Positions 27,749 to 37,355 are shown, numbered from the stretch's first letter. The stretch: DNA of 62,160 nt from Rhodothermaeota bacterium MED-G19 (GCA_002457315.1 NTKI01000008.1:1-62160); one strand, 5' to 3'. The notes: generated from the sequence alone by a model not told the origin. Numbers and translations are program-made.

Positions 27749-28792
27749 TTATTGTTCCCGTTTTAGTATTATATATACTGGTAAATGATCACTATACCCT
27801 CCTATAAAATTTCCTCCAGCAAAACTTCTAAAGGGGTAACCCTTGTAATTACCATCTTGATTAATCAGGTAAGATTCTGTATGGATATATGCACCATCAA
27901 AATAAAAATTAATTTTATTGTAATCTTTAAGAGAGTATTTACTTAATATTATCTGATCAAACATATTCCATACACCTCTATATTTCAGTGTGCCATAACC
28001 ATCATCAAACATCTTCTCATAAGGATTATACATTTCAGAACTTAAAAGTTTATTTTTTTCTTTTACAGTTTTTAGAATTTTTTTAATACTCTCATCTGTA
28101 GGATCATCATTAAAATCTCCAATTGTAAAGATTTTAGCATTTTGATCAACAACATTTATAGAATCAATTATAAATCTATTTAACTCTGCTGCCTTATTTC
28201 TATATGGTTTTGACCTTTCTGCTCCACCATACCTTGAGGGCCAGTGATTAATAATAATAAAAATTCTTTCACCACTTAGTAAACCCTCAACTAGTAGTTG
28301 GTCTCTTGTAAAAATTTGTTTGCCATTATCAACATCAAACATTTCTAATGCTATATTTTTCTCCCTAACAATTTTAAAATAATCTTGATTATATATTAAT
28401 CCTACATCTATTCCTCGGTTATCAGGAGAATCAAAATGAGAAATATTATAATTTATCCCTTTAAGTTTTCCAGTATTAATTAAATCTTCAACTACTAATC
28501 TATTCTCCACCTCACATATACCAATAATTGTAGGAAAAGAACCAGTCTCAGCAAAACCAATTTCAGATATAACTTTAGAAAGGTTTTTAAGTTTATTTTG
28601 ATAAACTGATGTCCTATTCATGGAAGTCTCCATAATTGGACTTGCCTCATCATTTATAGTAACATCATTTATAGTATCAAATAAATTTTCTAGATTATAA
28701 AAGGCTATAGTATGCACTTCATTTTTATAATCTTGACAGTATAAATCAATATAATAAAAATATAGTATAACGATAAGTGTTATATTTCTCAT
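27749..28792 (-). CDS. endonuclease/exonuclease/phosphatase family protein
   Basis: A 347-aa exported EEP-fold hydrolase. It has a signal peptide (about 1-19), then EVHTIAFYNLENLFDTI, the catalytic Glu in IGICEVENR, NHWPSRYGG, the Asp/Asn pair in IGDFNDDP and the terminal His in GYSDHLPVY. The family includes DNases, phosphodiesterases and sphingomyelinases; the substrate is unknown. It lies 1 nt after a second EEP gene and probably arose with it by tandem duplication, but it lacks a T9SS tail. Confidence 0.88.
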   Translation of the reverse strand: MRNITLIVILYFYYIDLYCQDYKNEVHTIAFYNLENLFDTINDVTINDEASPIMETSMNRTSVYQNKLKNLSKVISEIGFAETGSFPTIIGICEVENRLVVEDLINTGKLKGINYNISHFDSPDNRGIDVGLIYNQDYFKIVREKNIALEMFDVDNGKQIFTRDQLLVEGLLSGERIFIIINHWPSRYGGAERSKPYRNKAAELNRFIIDSINVVDQNAKIFTIGDFNDDPTDESIKKILKTVKEKNKLLSSEMYNPYEKMFDDGYGTLKYRGVWNMFDQIILSKYSLKDYNKINFYFDGAYIHTESYLINQDGNYKGYPFRSFAGGNFIGGYSDHLPVYIILKREQ

Positions 28793-28793
28793 A

Positions 28794-30008
28794 TTACTTT
28801 TTTACAAATTTAACTTGCTTAGAAAAGTTTTTAAAATTTATTATAATCAAGTAGTTCCCCATATTTAAGTCTGAAAGATTCACTCTATATGAAGTTGAAT
28901 TTACATTTTGATCTAAAAATTTTATACCACTAAATGAGTACAACTCTATACTATTAATCTTGTTTTTTTTAGACTGTATAAAAAGTCTATCACGAGAAGG
29001 ATTTGGATAAATTGATATTTCATCTGATAAAGAGTAAGATTCTACATTTAACACTTCTCGAAATATTTTCTCATTACTAAAAATAATCTTTACTAGAACA
29101 GGCAAATGGTCTGAAGCGTCATGTAAGGATTTTGCAACACTCATAGATACTTCTTGATTTGGAAATACGTTTAAAGAAGAATTATAATGCATTCCATCAT
29201 TTCCAAATGATTTATAAGTGGAATCTATTACAAAAATTCTATCCCCATACATAACAGAATCAGAAAATAATATAAAGTCAAATCTATCATCAAGACCACC
29301 ATGAGAACCTCCTCCAAATTGTGAAGTTCTTGTTGATTGTGTATGAATTTTTGCGTTTAATGGGTCATTATATGTTCCAACAACACTTATTAAGTCATGC
29401 AAATTACCTTTTCCTGACTCAGTTATATCGAACAAATCTTTGTATGCACTTTCATCTGTAGAATAAATATTAAAATCGCCAGCAACTATATAAAACTTTG
29501 AATTGGTCTCTGATATATAATTTTTAAGTTCTTTTACCTGATCACTTCTAGCAAGTTCGTTATCACCTCCTTTTGATGCCTTTAAGTGTAAATTATATAT
29601 TATAAATTGTTCTCCAGTCTCCAAATGTTTTAGAGTGAAAATATATATTGGCCTAGGGTATCCACCTATTTGTGAAATTGAAACAAAATTAAATTTATTT
29701 GAATTATAAAATAAAGCCTGATCTATATCAGTGTCATCAGCATCTATAAAATCAGCAGCTTTGTATTTTTCGTTTATATTTTTAAGAATATTATTTAAGA
29801 AGTTATTTACACTTTCCTGACCTATCATTTCCTGTGTAACCAATACGTCAGGCTCTATTTTTTCGATTATATTTTTGAAGTCTAAATTTCTATCTGTAGA
29901 AGAATTAAACCTTAGCAAATTATAAGATACAATAGTTACTGTGTCCTGTGACAACAAAACATTATTAAAAAGAAAAAAAATGAAAAAAAGAGAAAGAAAT
30001 CTAACCAT
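28794..30008 (-). CDS. EEP-family hydrolase with T9SS type A sorting tail
   Basis: A 404-aa exported EEP-fold protein. A signal peptide (about 1-20) is followed by TIVSYNLLRFN, the catalytic Glu in VTQEMIGQ, AGDFNIYSTD and ASDHLPVLVK. The last 75 or so residues form a type A T9SS sorting domain starting ISIYPNPSRDRLFI and ending KQVKFVKK, so the enzyme should be secreted or surface-attached. An extracellular nuclease that scavenges phosphate from DNA is plausible. Cotranscribed with the next EEP gene. Confidence 0.9.
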   Translation of the reverse strand: MVRFLSLFFIFFLFNNVLLSQDTVTIVSYNLLRFNSSTDRNLDFKNIIEKIEPDVLVTQEMIGQESVNNFLNNILKNINEKYKAADFIDADDTDIDQALFYNSNKFNFVSISQIGGYPRPIYIFTLKHLETGEQFIIYNLHLKASKGGDNELARSDQVKELKNYISETNSKFYIVAGDFNIYSTDESAYKDLFDITESGKGNLHDLISVVGTYNDPLNAKIHTQSTRTSQFGGGSHGGLDDRFDFILFSDSVMYGDRIFVIDSTYKSFGNDGMHYNSSLNVFPNQEVSMSVAKSLHDASDHLPVLVKIIFSNEKIFREVLNVESYSLSDEISIYPNPSRDRLFIQSKKNKINSIELYSFSGIKFLDQNVNSTSYRVNLSDLNMGNYLIIINFKNFSKQVKFVKK

Positions 30009-30086
30009 TATTATACACTAAATTTTAATATTTTTAGGGTTTACTAAGTTAGGAAAAAGTTATGGAATTTAATTTTTTTAAAACTT

Positions 30087-30116
30087 TTGTTTCATCGGTT
30101 TTGGGGTATATATTTG
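30087..30116 (+). promoter_or_regulatory. promoter of the complex II operon
   Basis: TTG (30087-30089), 19 nt, then TATATTTG (30109-30116): a perfect Bacteroidota -33/-7 promoter, the best in the window. The first gene starts 20 nt further on. The 127-nt gap (30009-30135) contains nothing else that I can recognise. Confidence 0.7.
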
Positions 30117-30135
30117 TTATGGTTTATAAGAAAAT

Positions 30136-31023
30136 ATGCTAAAAGAAGACTTATTAACTAATAAATTGAGAGATGACAAATGGTGGATATCACCTCTTCT
30201 CGTTTTATTAGGACTTTTATCTTTTATAATTTATTCAACTTGGGCGGCTTGGCAAGGGGAATACTTTTGGTGGAGTGGCGGAAATGAAGGTTTTGGTGGA
30301 TATCTATCTCCATTTTACTCTCCTACTGTTTATATAGATCCTTCTAAACCTGGAGTGCCCCCAATGTATCATTCATTACTTGGATCTTGGCCAGAATGGT
30401 TAAGTTGGTTACCTGGTCAATCTCCTGCATGGTTAATTCTAATTTTTCCTTTATCATTTAGATTCACCTGTTACTATTACAGGAAAGCATACTATAGAGC
30501 ATTTTCATTAAATCCACCTGCCTGCGCTGTTCAGCCTATTGAGGGATTACCATCTAAAGTATCTGCAATAACTAATGGTAATATAAACGCGTTCAATTCC
30601 GGTAAAAGATATGACGGAGAAAGAGGGCTTCTTATCTTTCAAAATATTCATAGGTATGCTATGTACTTCGCAGTTATTTTTATATTCATATTAAGCTATG
30701 ACGCATTCTTAGCATTTTTTAACGATGGAAAATTTGGTTTTGGAGTAGGCACATTTATCCTTACAGTTAATCCTATTCTATTAGGCTGTTATACTTTTGG
30801 TTGTCATTCCATAAGGCACCTTATTGGAGGGAATCTAGACTGCTACTCTTGCAGTTTATACCATGACAAGGTTTCACATAGTAATTGGAAGATTGTTACA
30901 TTTTTAAACAGAAGGCATCAATTATTTGCATGGCTTAGCTTAGTATGGGTTGGTTTATCTGACGTATACGTTAGATTAGTATCTATGGGAATAATTAATG
31001 ATATTAACACTTGGGGAATATAG
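30136..31023 (+). CDS. succinate dehydrogenase membrane subunit, Sdh1-like
   Basis: A 295-aa membrane protein with about five hydrophobic helices (near residues 17-38, 96-112, 172-196, 203-220, 262-285). TCYYYRKAYYRAFSLNPPACA (111-131) matches the anchor subunit of the actinobacterial Sdh1-type complex II as I remember it. Between two helices lies a Cys/His cluster: Cys218, Cys223, His224, His228, Cys236, Cys239. For mycobacterial Sdh1, a membrane-embedded Rieske-like [2Fe-2S] cluster has been reported, so these residues may be ligands. First gene of the operon and unlike the usual Bacteroidota single-chain cytochrome b558. Confidence 0.82.
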   Translation: MLKEDLLTNKLRDDKWWISPLLVLLGLLSFIIYSTWAAWQGEYFWWSGGNEGFGGYLSPFYSPTVYIDPSKPGVPPMYHSLLGSWPEWLSWLPGQSPAWLILIFPLSFRFTCYYYRKAYYRAFSLNPPACAVQPIEGLPSKVSAITNGNINAFNSGKRYDGERGLLIFQNIHRYAMYFAVIFIFILSYDAFLAFFNDGKFGFGVGTFILTVNPILLGCYTFGCHSIRHLIGGNLDCYSCSLYHDKVSHSNWKIVTFLNRRHQLFAWLSLVWVGLSDVYVRLVSMGIINDINTWGI

Positions 31024-31024
31024 T

Positions 31025-32878
31025 ATGTTAGATATATCAGAAATCAGGAGATTACAATTTGATGTTCTAGTTATTGGAGCAGGAGGTGCTGGGCTATCTG
31101 CTGCAATCGCAGCATCTCAAGAAAAAAATATCAAAGTTGGACTTATATGTAAATCTTTACTAGGAAAAGCTCATACAGTAATGGCTGAAGGTGGTATGGC
31201 AGCTGCTCTTGGGAATGTTGATAACAGAGATGACTGGAAAATTCATTTCAGAGATACTATGAGAGGTGGTAAAATGCTCAACAATTGGAAAATGGCACAA
31301 ATTCATGCCAAAAATGCTCCTGAGCGAGTAAGAGAGTTAGAGCACTGGGGTGCAGTTTTTGATAGAACAAAAGATGGGTTAATTAACCAAAGAAATTTTG
31401 GTGGACATCGTTACCCAAGACTTGCCCACGTTGGTGATAGAACTGGTCTTGAGATGATTAGGGCACTTCAAGATCATGGAATACATCAGGGAATAGATAT
31501 TCAAATGGAGTGTACCGCTCTAGATATATTGAAAGATAAATCTGGGAAAATTTCAGGTGTAGTCTGCATGTATAGAGAGACTGGAGAATTTATAGTTTTT
31601 GAAACTAAATCTTTAATATTTGCAACAGGTGGTGCAGGAAAAGCTTGGGAAGTAACATCTAATAGCTGGGAATATACTGGTGATGGTTACGGAATGGCAT
31701 ACGAGGCAGGAGCAGAACTTATAGACATGGAGTTTAATCAGTTTCATCCAACAGGAATGGTATGGCCTCCATCAGTAAAAGGGATTTTAGTTACTGAAGG
31801 TGTCAGAGGAGAAGGTGGAATATTAAAAAATAGTGAAGGTAAAAGATTTATGTTTGACTACATACCAGAAAAATTTGCAAACGAAACTGCAGACACTGAA
31901 GAAGAGGCAGCAAGGTGGCTAAAAGGAGATAAAAGTGCAAGAAGACCACCTGAACTACTTACACGAGATGTTGTTGCCAGAGCCATTAATAATGAAGTTA
32001 AAGCTGGAAGAGGTTCTGTTCACGGTGGAGCATACCTTGATATAGCAACTCAAAGATCAGCTGAAGATATTAAAAGAAAGCTACCTTCCATGTACCATCA
32101 ATTCAAAATACTTGCAGAATTAGATATAACTAAAGAGCCTATGGAAGTTGGCCCGACATGTCATTACTTTATGGGAGGCATTAAAGTTGATGCAAAAACT
32201 TCTATGACTAATGTTGATGGTCTATTTGCATGTGGTGAAGCTGCAGGAGGAATGCACGGAGCAAACAGGCTTGGTGGAAACTCACTTTCAGACTTGCTAG
32301 TATTTGGAAATTTATCAGGAATTGAAGCCTCAAAATATTCTAGAAAAATTAAATCCATGCCAAAATCCAGTGATGAGGATATAAAAAGAATAATCAAAAA
32401 TGCTACATCAATCTTAAATAAAGAGAAGGGAAATAACCCTTATCTTATCCACGAGGATCTCCAGAAAAATATGCAGTATAATGTCGGAATAATTAGAACC
32501 AAAAATGAAATTAAAGATGGAATATCTGAAATTGATAATCTTAAATCTCAGTTCAAAGATGTTAAAGCAGCAGGATCGAGTCAATTTAACCCTGGTTGGC
32601 ATGAGGCACTAGCGCTTAGAAACTTACTTATTTCTGCTGAAGCAGTTGCTAAATCTGCTTTTATGAGGGAAGAAAGTAGAGGTGCTCACACAAGAGAAGA
32701 CTTCCCATCTGAGATGAAAGAATGGTTAGAATATAATATTATTAATAAGAAAGGGAAAGACGGAAATATGGAAACTATAAAAGTTAAGAGATCTGAACCA
32801 GAAGCTGAACTTAAAAGAATTGCTAACTCTAGCATTGAAGAACTAGAAAAAGAAGTTAAATTAGATCACAATAAATAA
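31025..32878 (+). CDS. sdhA: succinate dehydrogenase/fumarate reductase flavoprotein
   Basis: The 617-aa catalytic subunit that oxidises succinate to fumarate with covalently bound FAD. VLVIGAGGAGLSAAIAA (residues 15-31) is the Rossmann fold, and His50 in KAHTVMAEGGMAAALG is the likely FAD-linked residue. The active-site region VTEGVRGEGGIL and PTCHYFMGGIKVD follow. The start is the ATG at 31025, one base after the upstream stop. An in-frame ATG at 30998 would overlap the preceding gene and add nine residues with no family counterpart. Confidence 0.94.
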   Translation: MLDISEIRRLQFDVLVIGAGGAGLSAAIAASQEKNIKVGLICKSLLGKAHTVMAEGGMAAALGNVDNRDDWKIHFRDTMRGGKMLNNWKMAQIHAKNAPERVRELEHWGAVFDRTKDGLINQRNFGGHRYPRLAHVGDRTGLEMIRALQDHGIHQGIDIQMECTALDILKDKSGKISGVVCMYRETGEFIVFETKSLIFATGGAGKAWEVTSNSWEYTGDGYGMAYEAGAELIDMEFNQFHPTGMVWPPSVKGILVTEGVRGEGGILKNSEGKRFMFDYIPEKFANETADTEEEAARWLKGDKSARRPPELLTRDVVARAINNEVKAGRGSVHGGAYLDIATQRSAEDIKRKLPSMYHQFKILAELDITKEPMEVGPTCHYFMGGIKVDAKTSMTNVDGLFACGEAAGGMHGANRLGGNSLSDLLVFGNLSGIEASKYSRKIKSMPKSSDEDIKRIIKNATSILNKEKGNNPYLIHEDLQKNMQYNVGIIRTKNEIKDGISEIDNLKSQFKDVKAAGSSQFNPGWHEALALRNLLISAEAVAKSAFMREESRGAHTREDFPSEMKEWLEYNIINKKGKDGNMETIKVKRSEPEAELKRIANSSIEELEKEVKLDHNK

Positions 32879-32884
32879 CATCAT

Positions 32885-33646
32885 ATGAAAGAGAGAGACT
32901 TTAAAATTTATAGAGGTGATGATGAAAGAGGTGAATTAGTTAGCTATAAGTGTAATGTTTCTGAAGGTATGGTTGTCCTTGATGTAATTCATAGGATTCA
33001 GGCAGACCAAGCTAATGACCTTGCTTGCAGATGGAACTGTAAAGCTGGAAAATGCGGCTCATGTAGTGTTGAAATTAATGGTAAACCTAGACTTGCTTGC
33101 ATGACTAGGATGAATGAATTAGATGAAGACAAGACAGTAGTGATTACACCTTTAAAATCTTTTCCAGTTATAAAAGATATAGTTACAGACGTGTCATGGA
33201 ATTATGAACAAAATATGAAAATAAAACCTTTTTCTCCTTCAGAGAAGGATAAGGAAAAAGATTTTGTCATGATGCAAAAGGATGTGGATAGAGTACAACA
33301 CTTTAGAAAATGTATTGAATGTTATCTGTGTCAGAATATGTGTCACGTGGTAAGAGACAATGAAGGTAAAGATAAATTTGCTGGACCTAGGTACATGACT
33401 AGACTAGCTAGTTTAGAGATGCATCCTATGGATAGAGCTGACAGAATTGAAGATATAAAGGATGTTCATGGATCTGGAATGTGTAATATCACTAGATGTT
33501 GTACTGAAGTATGTCCTGAAGAGATTCAAATTACAGATGATGCAATAATACCACTAAAAGAAAGGGTTGTTGATAGATTCTATGATCCTATTATGATGTT
33601 ATTTAGAAAGCTTTTTGGAAAGAAAAAGAAAGAAACTACGAATTAA
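32885..33646 (+). CDS. sdhB: succinate dehydrogenase/fumarate reductase iron-sulfur protein
   Basis: A 253-aa subunit passing electrons from the flavoprotein to the membrane anchor. The plant-type [2Fe-2S] ligands are Cys52, Cys57, Cys60 and Cys72 in spacing C-x4-C-x2-C-x11-C. Two further clusters follow: CIECYLCQNMC and CNITRCCTEVC. It lies 6 nt after sdhA; the order anchor-flavoprotein-FeS matches the Sdh1-like operons. Its last 11 nt overlap the convergent MFS gene. Confidence 0.94.
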   Translation: MKERDFKIYRGDDERGELVSYKCNVSEGMVVLDVIHRIQADQANDLACRWNCKAGKCGSCSVEINGKPRLACMTRMNELDEDKTVVITPLKSFPVIKDIVTDVSWNYEQNMKIKPFSPSEKDKEKDFVMMQKDVDRVQHFRKCIECYLCQNMCHVVRDNEGKDKFAGPRYMTRLASLEMHPMDRADRIEDIKDVHGSGMCNITRCCTEVCPEEIQITDDAIIPLKERVVDRFYDPIMMLFRKLFGKKKKETTN

Positions 33647-34955
33647 ACTTCATCTCCTCTAAAGAAATACCTTTGGTTTCTGGCATCATTTTTAATACAA
33701 ATACCAGTTGAAGTATCATCATAAATCCAAAGAAGTAAAAAATCATACCTGGATTATTACCAAGCATATTAATAACATAAGGAGTTAGAGCTGTAATTAA
33801 AGCAGCAAAAACCCAGTGCGTTGCCGTACCAAGAGATTGACCCTTGGCCCTGACACTATTAGGAAAAATTTCAGAGATAAATACCCAAATCACTGTACCT
33901 TGTCCTATTGCATGAGATGCTATAAATAATAATATAAATGCTAGAAGAAGATAAGAATTGAGAGAATAAATAAAACAAACTCCAATACTAATTAATGACA
34001 TAATATATCCTATTGAGCCAATTTTCATCAGGTATCTCCTACCATACTTATCAATTAGTCTTAGACCAAACATTGTAAAAACTAGGTTTACAAAGCCAAT
34101 TGAAACAGAACTCATAAGAGAGTCACTAGCAGCAAGTCCAGCACTTTGCAAAATTTCAGGAGCATAATACAAAACAAAATTTATACCTGATAGTTGATTA
34201 AAAAATGCTATAAGGAAAGCAAGAGATATCTGAAAATTAAATAGCCCTGAAAAAATACTGCTATTATTCTTCTCTGCAGAGGTTTTAATTTGAGTAATTC
34301 TTTTTGAAATTTCTGATTCAGGATATATCTGCTTTAAAATTTCTTTTGCTTTTTCTTCATCACCTCTAAATAGAATTAACCACCGTGGACTGTTTGGTAC
34401 TTTGAGAACAAAAAGAATATAGAAAATAGCAGGAATTGCTTCAATTCCAAGCATATATCTCCAGTCTATATCTCCTCCAAAACCTTGCAATAAATAATTT
34501 GAGAAATAGGCTATTAAAATACCAAAAACTATATTAAACTGATAGAGAGCAACTAGTCTTCCCCTACTCTCTTTATTAGATATTTCTGATATATAAGTCG
34601 GAGAAGCAACTGTTGAAGCTCCAACTCCTACACCTCCTATGAATCTAAAAAATGAAAACGAGTAAGGATCCCAAGCAATCGCAGATCCTAATGCTGAAAC
34701 AAAAAAAAGTATTCCAATCCATATTAATGTGTTTTTTCGTCCTATTTTATCACAAGGAATAGACCCAAATAAAGAACCCAAAACTGTTCCCCATAACGCC
34801 ATAGACATAATAAAAACACCATGAAAAATGGGAGATGTATTCCATAATTCTTTTATTGGAAGATTTGCTCCACTGATTACAACTGTATCGAAACCAAATA
34901 AAAATCCTGCTAGTGCTACTGTTATAGACCAGTTAAATATTTTTTTCTTATCCAT
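33636..34955 (-). CDS. sugar:H+ symporter, MFS sugar porter family
   Basis: A 439-aa twelve-helix transporter of the XylE/GLUT-like sugar porter family. Family marks are DKIGRKN in the loop between helices 2 and 3, the PNSPRWL motif after helix 6, DKYGRRYLM after helix 8, and the C-terminal PETKGISLEEM. It is divergent from the ROK kinase with 40 nt between them, which suggests linked uptake and phosphorylation of a hexose. Sugar specificity cannot be read. Confidence 0.93.
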   Translation of the reverse strand: MDKKKIFNWSITVALAGFLFGFDTVVISGANLPIKELWNTSPIFHGVFIMSMALWGTVLGSLFGSIPCDKIGRKNTLIWIGILFFVSALGSAIAWDPYSFSFFRFIGGVGVGASTVASPTYISEISNKESRGRLVALYQFNIVFGILIAYFSNYLLQGFGGDIDWRYMLGIEAIPAIFYILFVLKVPNSPRWLILFRGDEEKAKEILKQIYPESEISKRITQIKTSAEKNNSSIFSGLFNFQISLAFLIAFFNQLSGINFVLYYAPEILQSAGLAASDSLMSSVSIGFVNLVFTMFGLRLIDKYGRRYLMKIGSIGYIMSLISIGVCFIYSLNSYLLLAFILLFIASHAIGQGTVIWVFISEIFPNSVRAKGQSLGTATHWVFAALITALTPYVINMLGNNPGMIFYFFGFMMILQLVFVLKMMPETKGISLEEMKFNS

Positions 34956-34995
34956 AGTTTGATATTTTTACTTGGTAAATATAAAATAATTCCAA

Positions 34996-35886
34996 ATGTT
35001 ATTAGGTATAGACTTAGGTGGAACTAAAATTGAAGGAATTGTCCTTCAATCAAAAGAAAATCCAGAAGAAGTAATTAGGCATAGGATTAATACAGAAGAA
35101 GAAAAAGGATATTCTCATGTAATTGATAATATAAAATCATTAGTAGAATATATAGAAGAAAAAATTAACCATAAGTTTAATAAACTTGGCATAGGAACAC
35201 CTGGAACAATAGATCCAGAAACAGGTTTACTAAAAAATTCTAATTCTCAGTGTCTCAATCGAATGCCAATAAAAAAAGATTTAGCTAATATTCTAAATAA
35301 AACTATTTTAATTCAAAATGATGCTAACTGCTTCGCACTTGCTGAGACTCTGCTTGGATCTGTAAAGGAACAATGTCCAAATGCTAAAAATGTATTTGGT
35401 ATCATTATGGGAACTGGTGTTGGAGGAGGAGTAATAATAGATGGTAAAACAGTTTATGGTAGCCAGGGAATTGGAGGAGAATGGGGACATACTATTGTTA
35501 CAGATAATGGAGATGACTGTTATTGTGGAAAAAGAGGGTGCGTAGAATCTGTGATATCAGGAAGAGCTCTACAAATTTATTATACCAAGATCTCGGGAAA
35601 AAAATTAAAATTAGAAGAGATATATGCTAAAAAAGATAGTGATAATCATGCTAAAGAGACATTTGAGAGGTTAATTACTCATTTTGGGAAAGGATTAAGT
35701 AATGTAGTTAATATCATTGACCCAGACGTAATTGTTTTAGGAGGAGGTCTCAGTAATATTGATGAATTATATAATGAGGGATATGATGAACTTAAAAAAT
35801 ATGTCTTTAACCCAACTTTTAATACCCCCATTTTAAAACCTAAACTAGGAGATAGTGCAGGGGTTTATGGTGCTGCACTCCTGTAA
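34996..35886 (+). CDS. ROK family sugar kinase
   Basis: A 296-aa ROK kinase. The ATP-binding loop GIDLGGTKIEG lies at residues 4-14, the catalytic Asp in QNDANCFALAE, and GTGVGGGVII and GEWGHTIV follow. Then comes the zinc-binding CYCGKRGCVESV that marks ROK kinases. It resembles glucokinase or fructokinase (Mak-like). Paired divergently with the MFS sugar transporter. Its stop lies 1 nt from that of the convergent LamG gene. Confidence 0.94.
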   Translation: MLLGIDLGGTKIEGIVLQSKENPEEVIRHRINTEEEKGYSHVIDNIKSLVEYIEEKINHKFNKLGIGTPGTIDPETGLLKNSNSQCLNRMPIKKDLANILNKTILIQNDANCFALAETLLGSVKEQCPNAKNVFGIIMGTGVGGGVIIDGKTVYGSQGIGGEWGHTIVTDNGDDCYCGKRGCVESVISGRALQIYYTKISGKKLKLEEIYAKKDSDNHAKETFERLITHFGKGLSNVVNIIDPDVIVLGGGLSNIDELYNEGYDELKKYVFNPTFNTPILKPKLGDSAGVYGAALL

Positions 35887-35887
35887 T

Positions 35888-36691
35888 TTAATGCCCATAT
35901 CTTGATTTGGTAGCATTATAATTTCGCTCTATTTCGGATTGTGTAAGAGTAGAAGAATACACATAAACAGAACCCATATTTCCATTAAATCCATATCTTG
36001 TAGAAAGATTTCCAAAATCTGGATCATGTCTATAATCTCTTCCTATACAGAACCAATCAGATCCATAATTTACATTATGAGAAGCAGTTATTGAAGCATC
36101 TAATGAAGTATTAATATAATATTTTCCAGTTGTCCCACTTTTTGTAAATGTAACAAATTTCCATGCTACAGGACTTTCTAAAACCGATGATGAAGATTGA
36201 GTACTAAAACCATATGATCCATCATGATCCCAAAATAATAATTTACCTGTATTCTCCTTTACTTGGAATACAAACTCATCATCAATATTAGTTGGCGTTC
36301 TAGATGATTCAACAAGTACACCATTACGATTTGTCACTGAAGTCACTTTTATCCATAGAGATATTGTAAGATTACTAGTATTTAAATCACTTATTGGATT
36401 AATACAAAAATAATCATATCCATCAAAAACGAGACTTCCACCATCATCACTAGAAAAAGTAACTCCACCATTTTTAAGAGCAAAATCATTATTGCTTGAA
36501 GATAAATCATTCCATGCAGTTAGATCATTAGAATCAAAAGAAGAAGAATTACTTGCGTCTAGATGAAGAATTAAATTAGATTCAATAATTCCATATGGCT
36601 TATGATGGACAGCATGACTCGATGGTAAAATCTGAGAAAAACTATAATTTGATATTAGCATTAAAATAAAAAACAATAGATTGTGCTTCAT
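35888..36691 (-). CDS. secreted LamG / concanavalin-like protein
   Basis: A 267-aa exported protein. A clear signal peptide (residues 1-19, cut before Gln) is followed by one jellyroll LamG-like domain: ILHLDASNSSSFDSNDLTAW near the N-terminus, NLTISLWIKVTS in the core, and IERNYNATKSRYGH at the end, which is typical of these Flavobacteriia proteins. No T9SS tail. Likely binds a sugar or surface ligand. Its ATG overlaps that of the divergent SGNH gene inside CATG (36689-36692). Confidence 0.88.
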   Translation of the reverse strand: MKHNLLFFILMLISNYSFSQILPSSHAVHHKPYGIIESNLILHLDASNSSSFDSNDLTAWNDLSSSNNDFALKNGGVTFSSDDGGSLVFDGYDYFCINPISDLNTSNLTISLWIKVTSVTNRNGVLVESSRTPTNIDDEFVFQVKENTGKLLFWDHDGSYGFSTQSSSSVLESPVAWKFVTFTKSGTTGKYYINTSLDASITASHNVNYGSDWFCIGRDYRHDPDFGNLSTRYGFNGNMGSVYVYSSTLTQSEIERNYNATKSRYGH

Positions 36692-37355
36692 GAAAAAATT
36701 AAATTATATAATATCCCTACTTTTTATTTTAATAAGTATAAATATGAAAAGTTCAAATATAGAATATCGAAAAATTTACACAAAAGAAAAAAAAGTTATT
36801 TTTTTTGGCAACTCAATAACTCAAAGTTGGAGTGACTACACAGATTTTTTTAATAAAAACGGTTATATAAACAAAGGTATTTCAGGTCAAACAACTGATC
36901 AGATGTTACTTAGATTCAAAGAAGATGTGGTAAATGAAAATCCTTACTGTGTTGTGATTCTAGCAGGTATTAATGATCTAGCAGAAAATAATGGCCCTAT
37001 ATCTTTAGAAGATATTTTTGAAAATATAAAGTCAATGATAAAAATCGCAAATGATAATAATATTAAAGTAATTCTTAGCTCCATTTTACCAGCATACGAA
37101 TTTTTATGGAATCCTGGAATATACCCCAGTAATGACATAATTTTTCTTAATAAGAATTTTATAGAATATTGTAAATCTGGCAATGCAATATATGTTGATT
37201 ATCATTCATCAATGAAAGACAAAAGAGACGGACTTAAAGATGAATTAACATACTGGAGAGATGATTTTAATGGATATGATGGAGTTCATCCCAATAAAAA
37301 GGGTTACTTAAAAATGGAAAAAATAATTTCAAAAACTCTAAAAAAAATACTCTAA
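36690..37355 (+). CDS. SGNH/GDSL-family hydrolase, exported
   Basis: A 221-aa exported esterase-like protein. The signal peptide (about 1-20) is followed by block I VIFFGNSITQSW with the nucleophilic Ser, GISGQTTDQML, block III LAGINDLAENNG and the Asp-His pair in DGVHPNKKGY. Family members remove acyl groups from lipids or sugars. I start at ATG 36690, which gives a normal signal peptide; a TTG at 36681 would add three residues. Its start codon overlaps that of the divergent LamG gene, and its stop overlaps the next convergent gene by 4 nt. Confidence 0.9.
   Translation: MKKLNYIISLLFILISINMKSSNIEYRKIYTKEKKVIFFGNSITQSWSDYTDFFNKNGYINKGISGQTTDQMLLRFKEDVVNENPYCVVILAGINDLAENNGPISLEDIFENIKSMIKIANDNNIKVILSSILPAYEFLWNPGIYPSNDIIFLNKNFIEYCKSGNAIYVDYHSSMKDKRDGLKDELTYWRDDFNGYDGVHPNKKGYLKMEKIISKTLKKIL

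Noticed and set aside
30998-31024. Longer sdhA start
   Set aside because: It overlaps the membrane subunit gene and adds residues before the Rossmann strand; the ATG at 31025 fits better.
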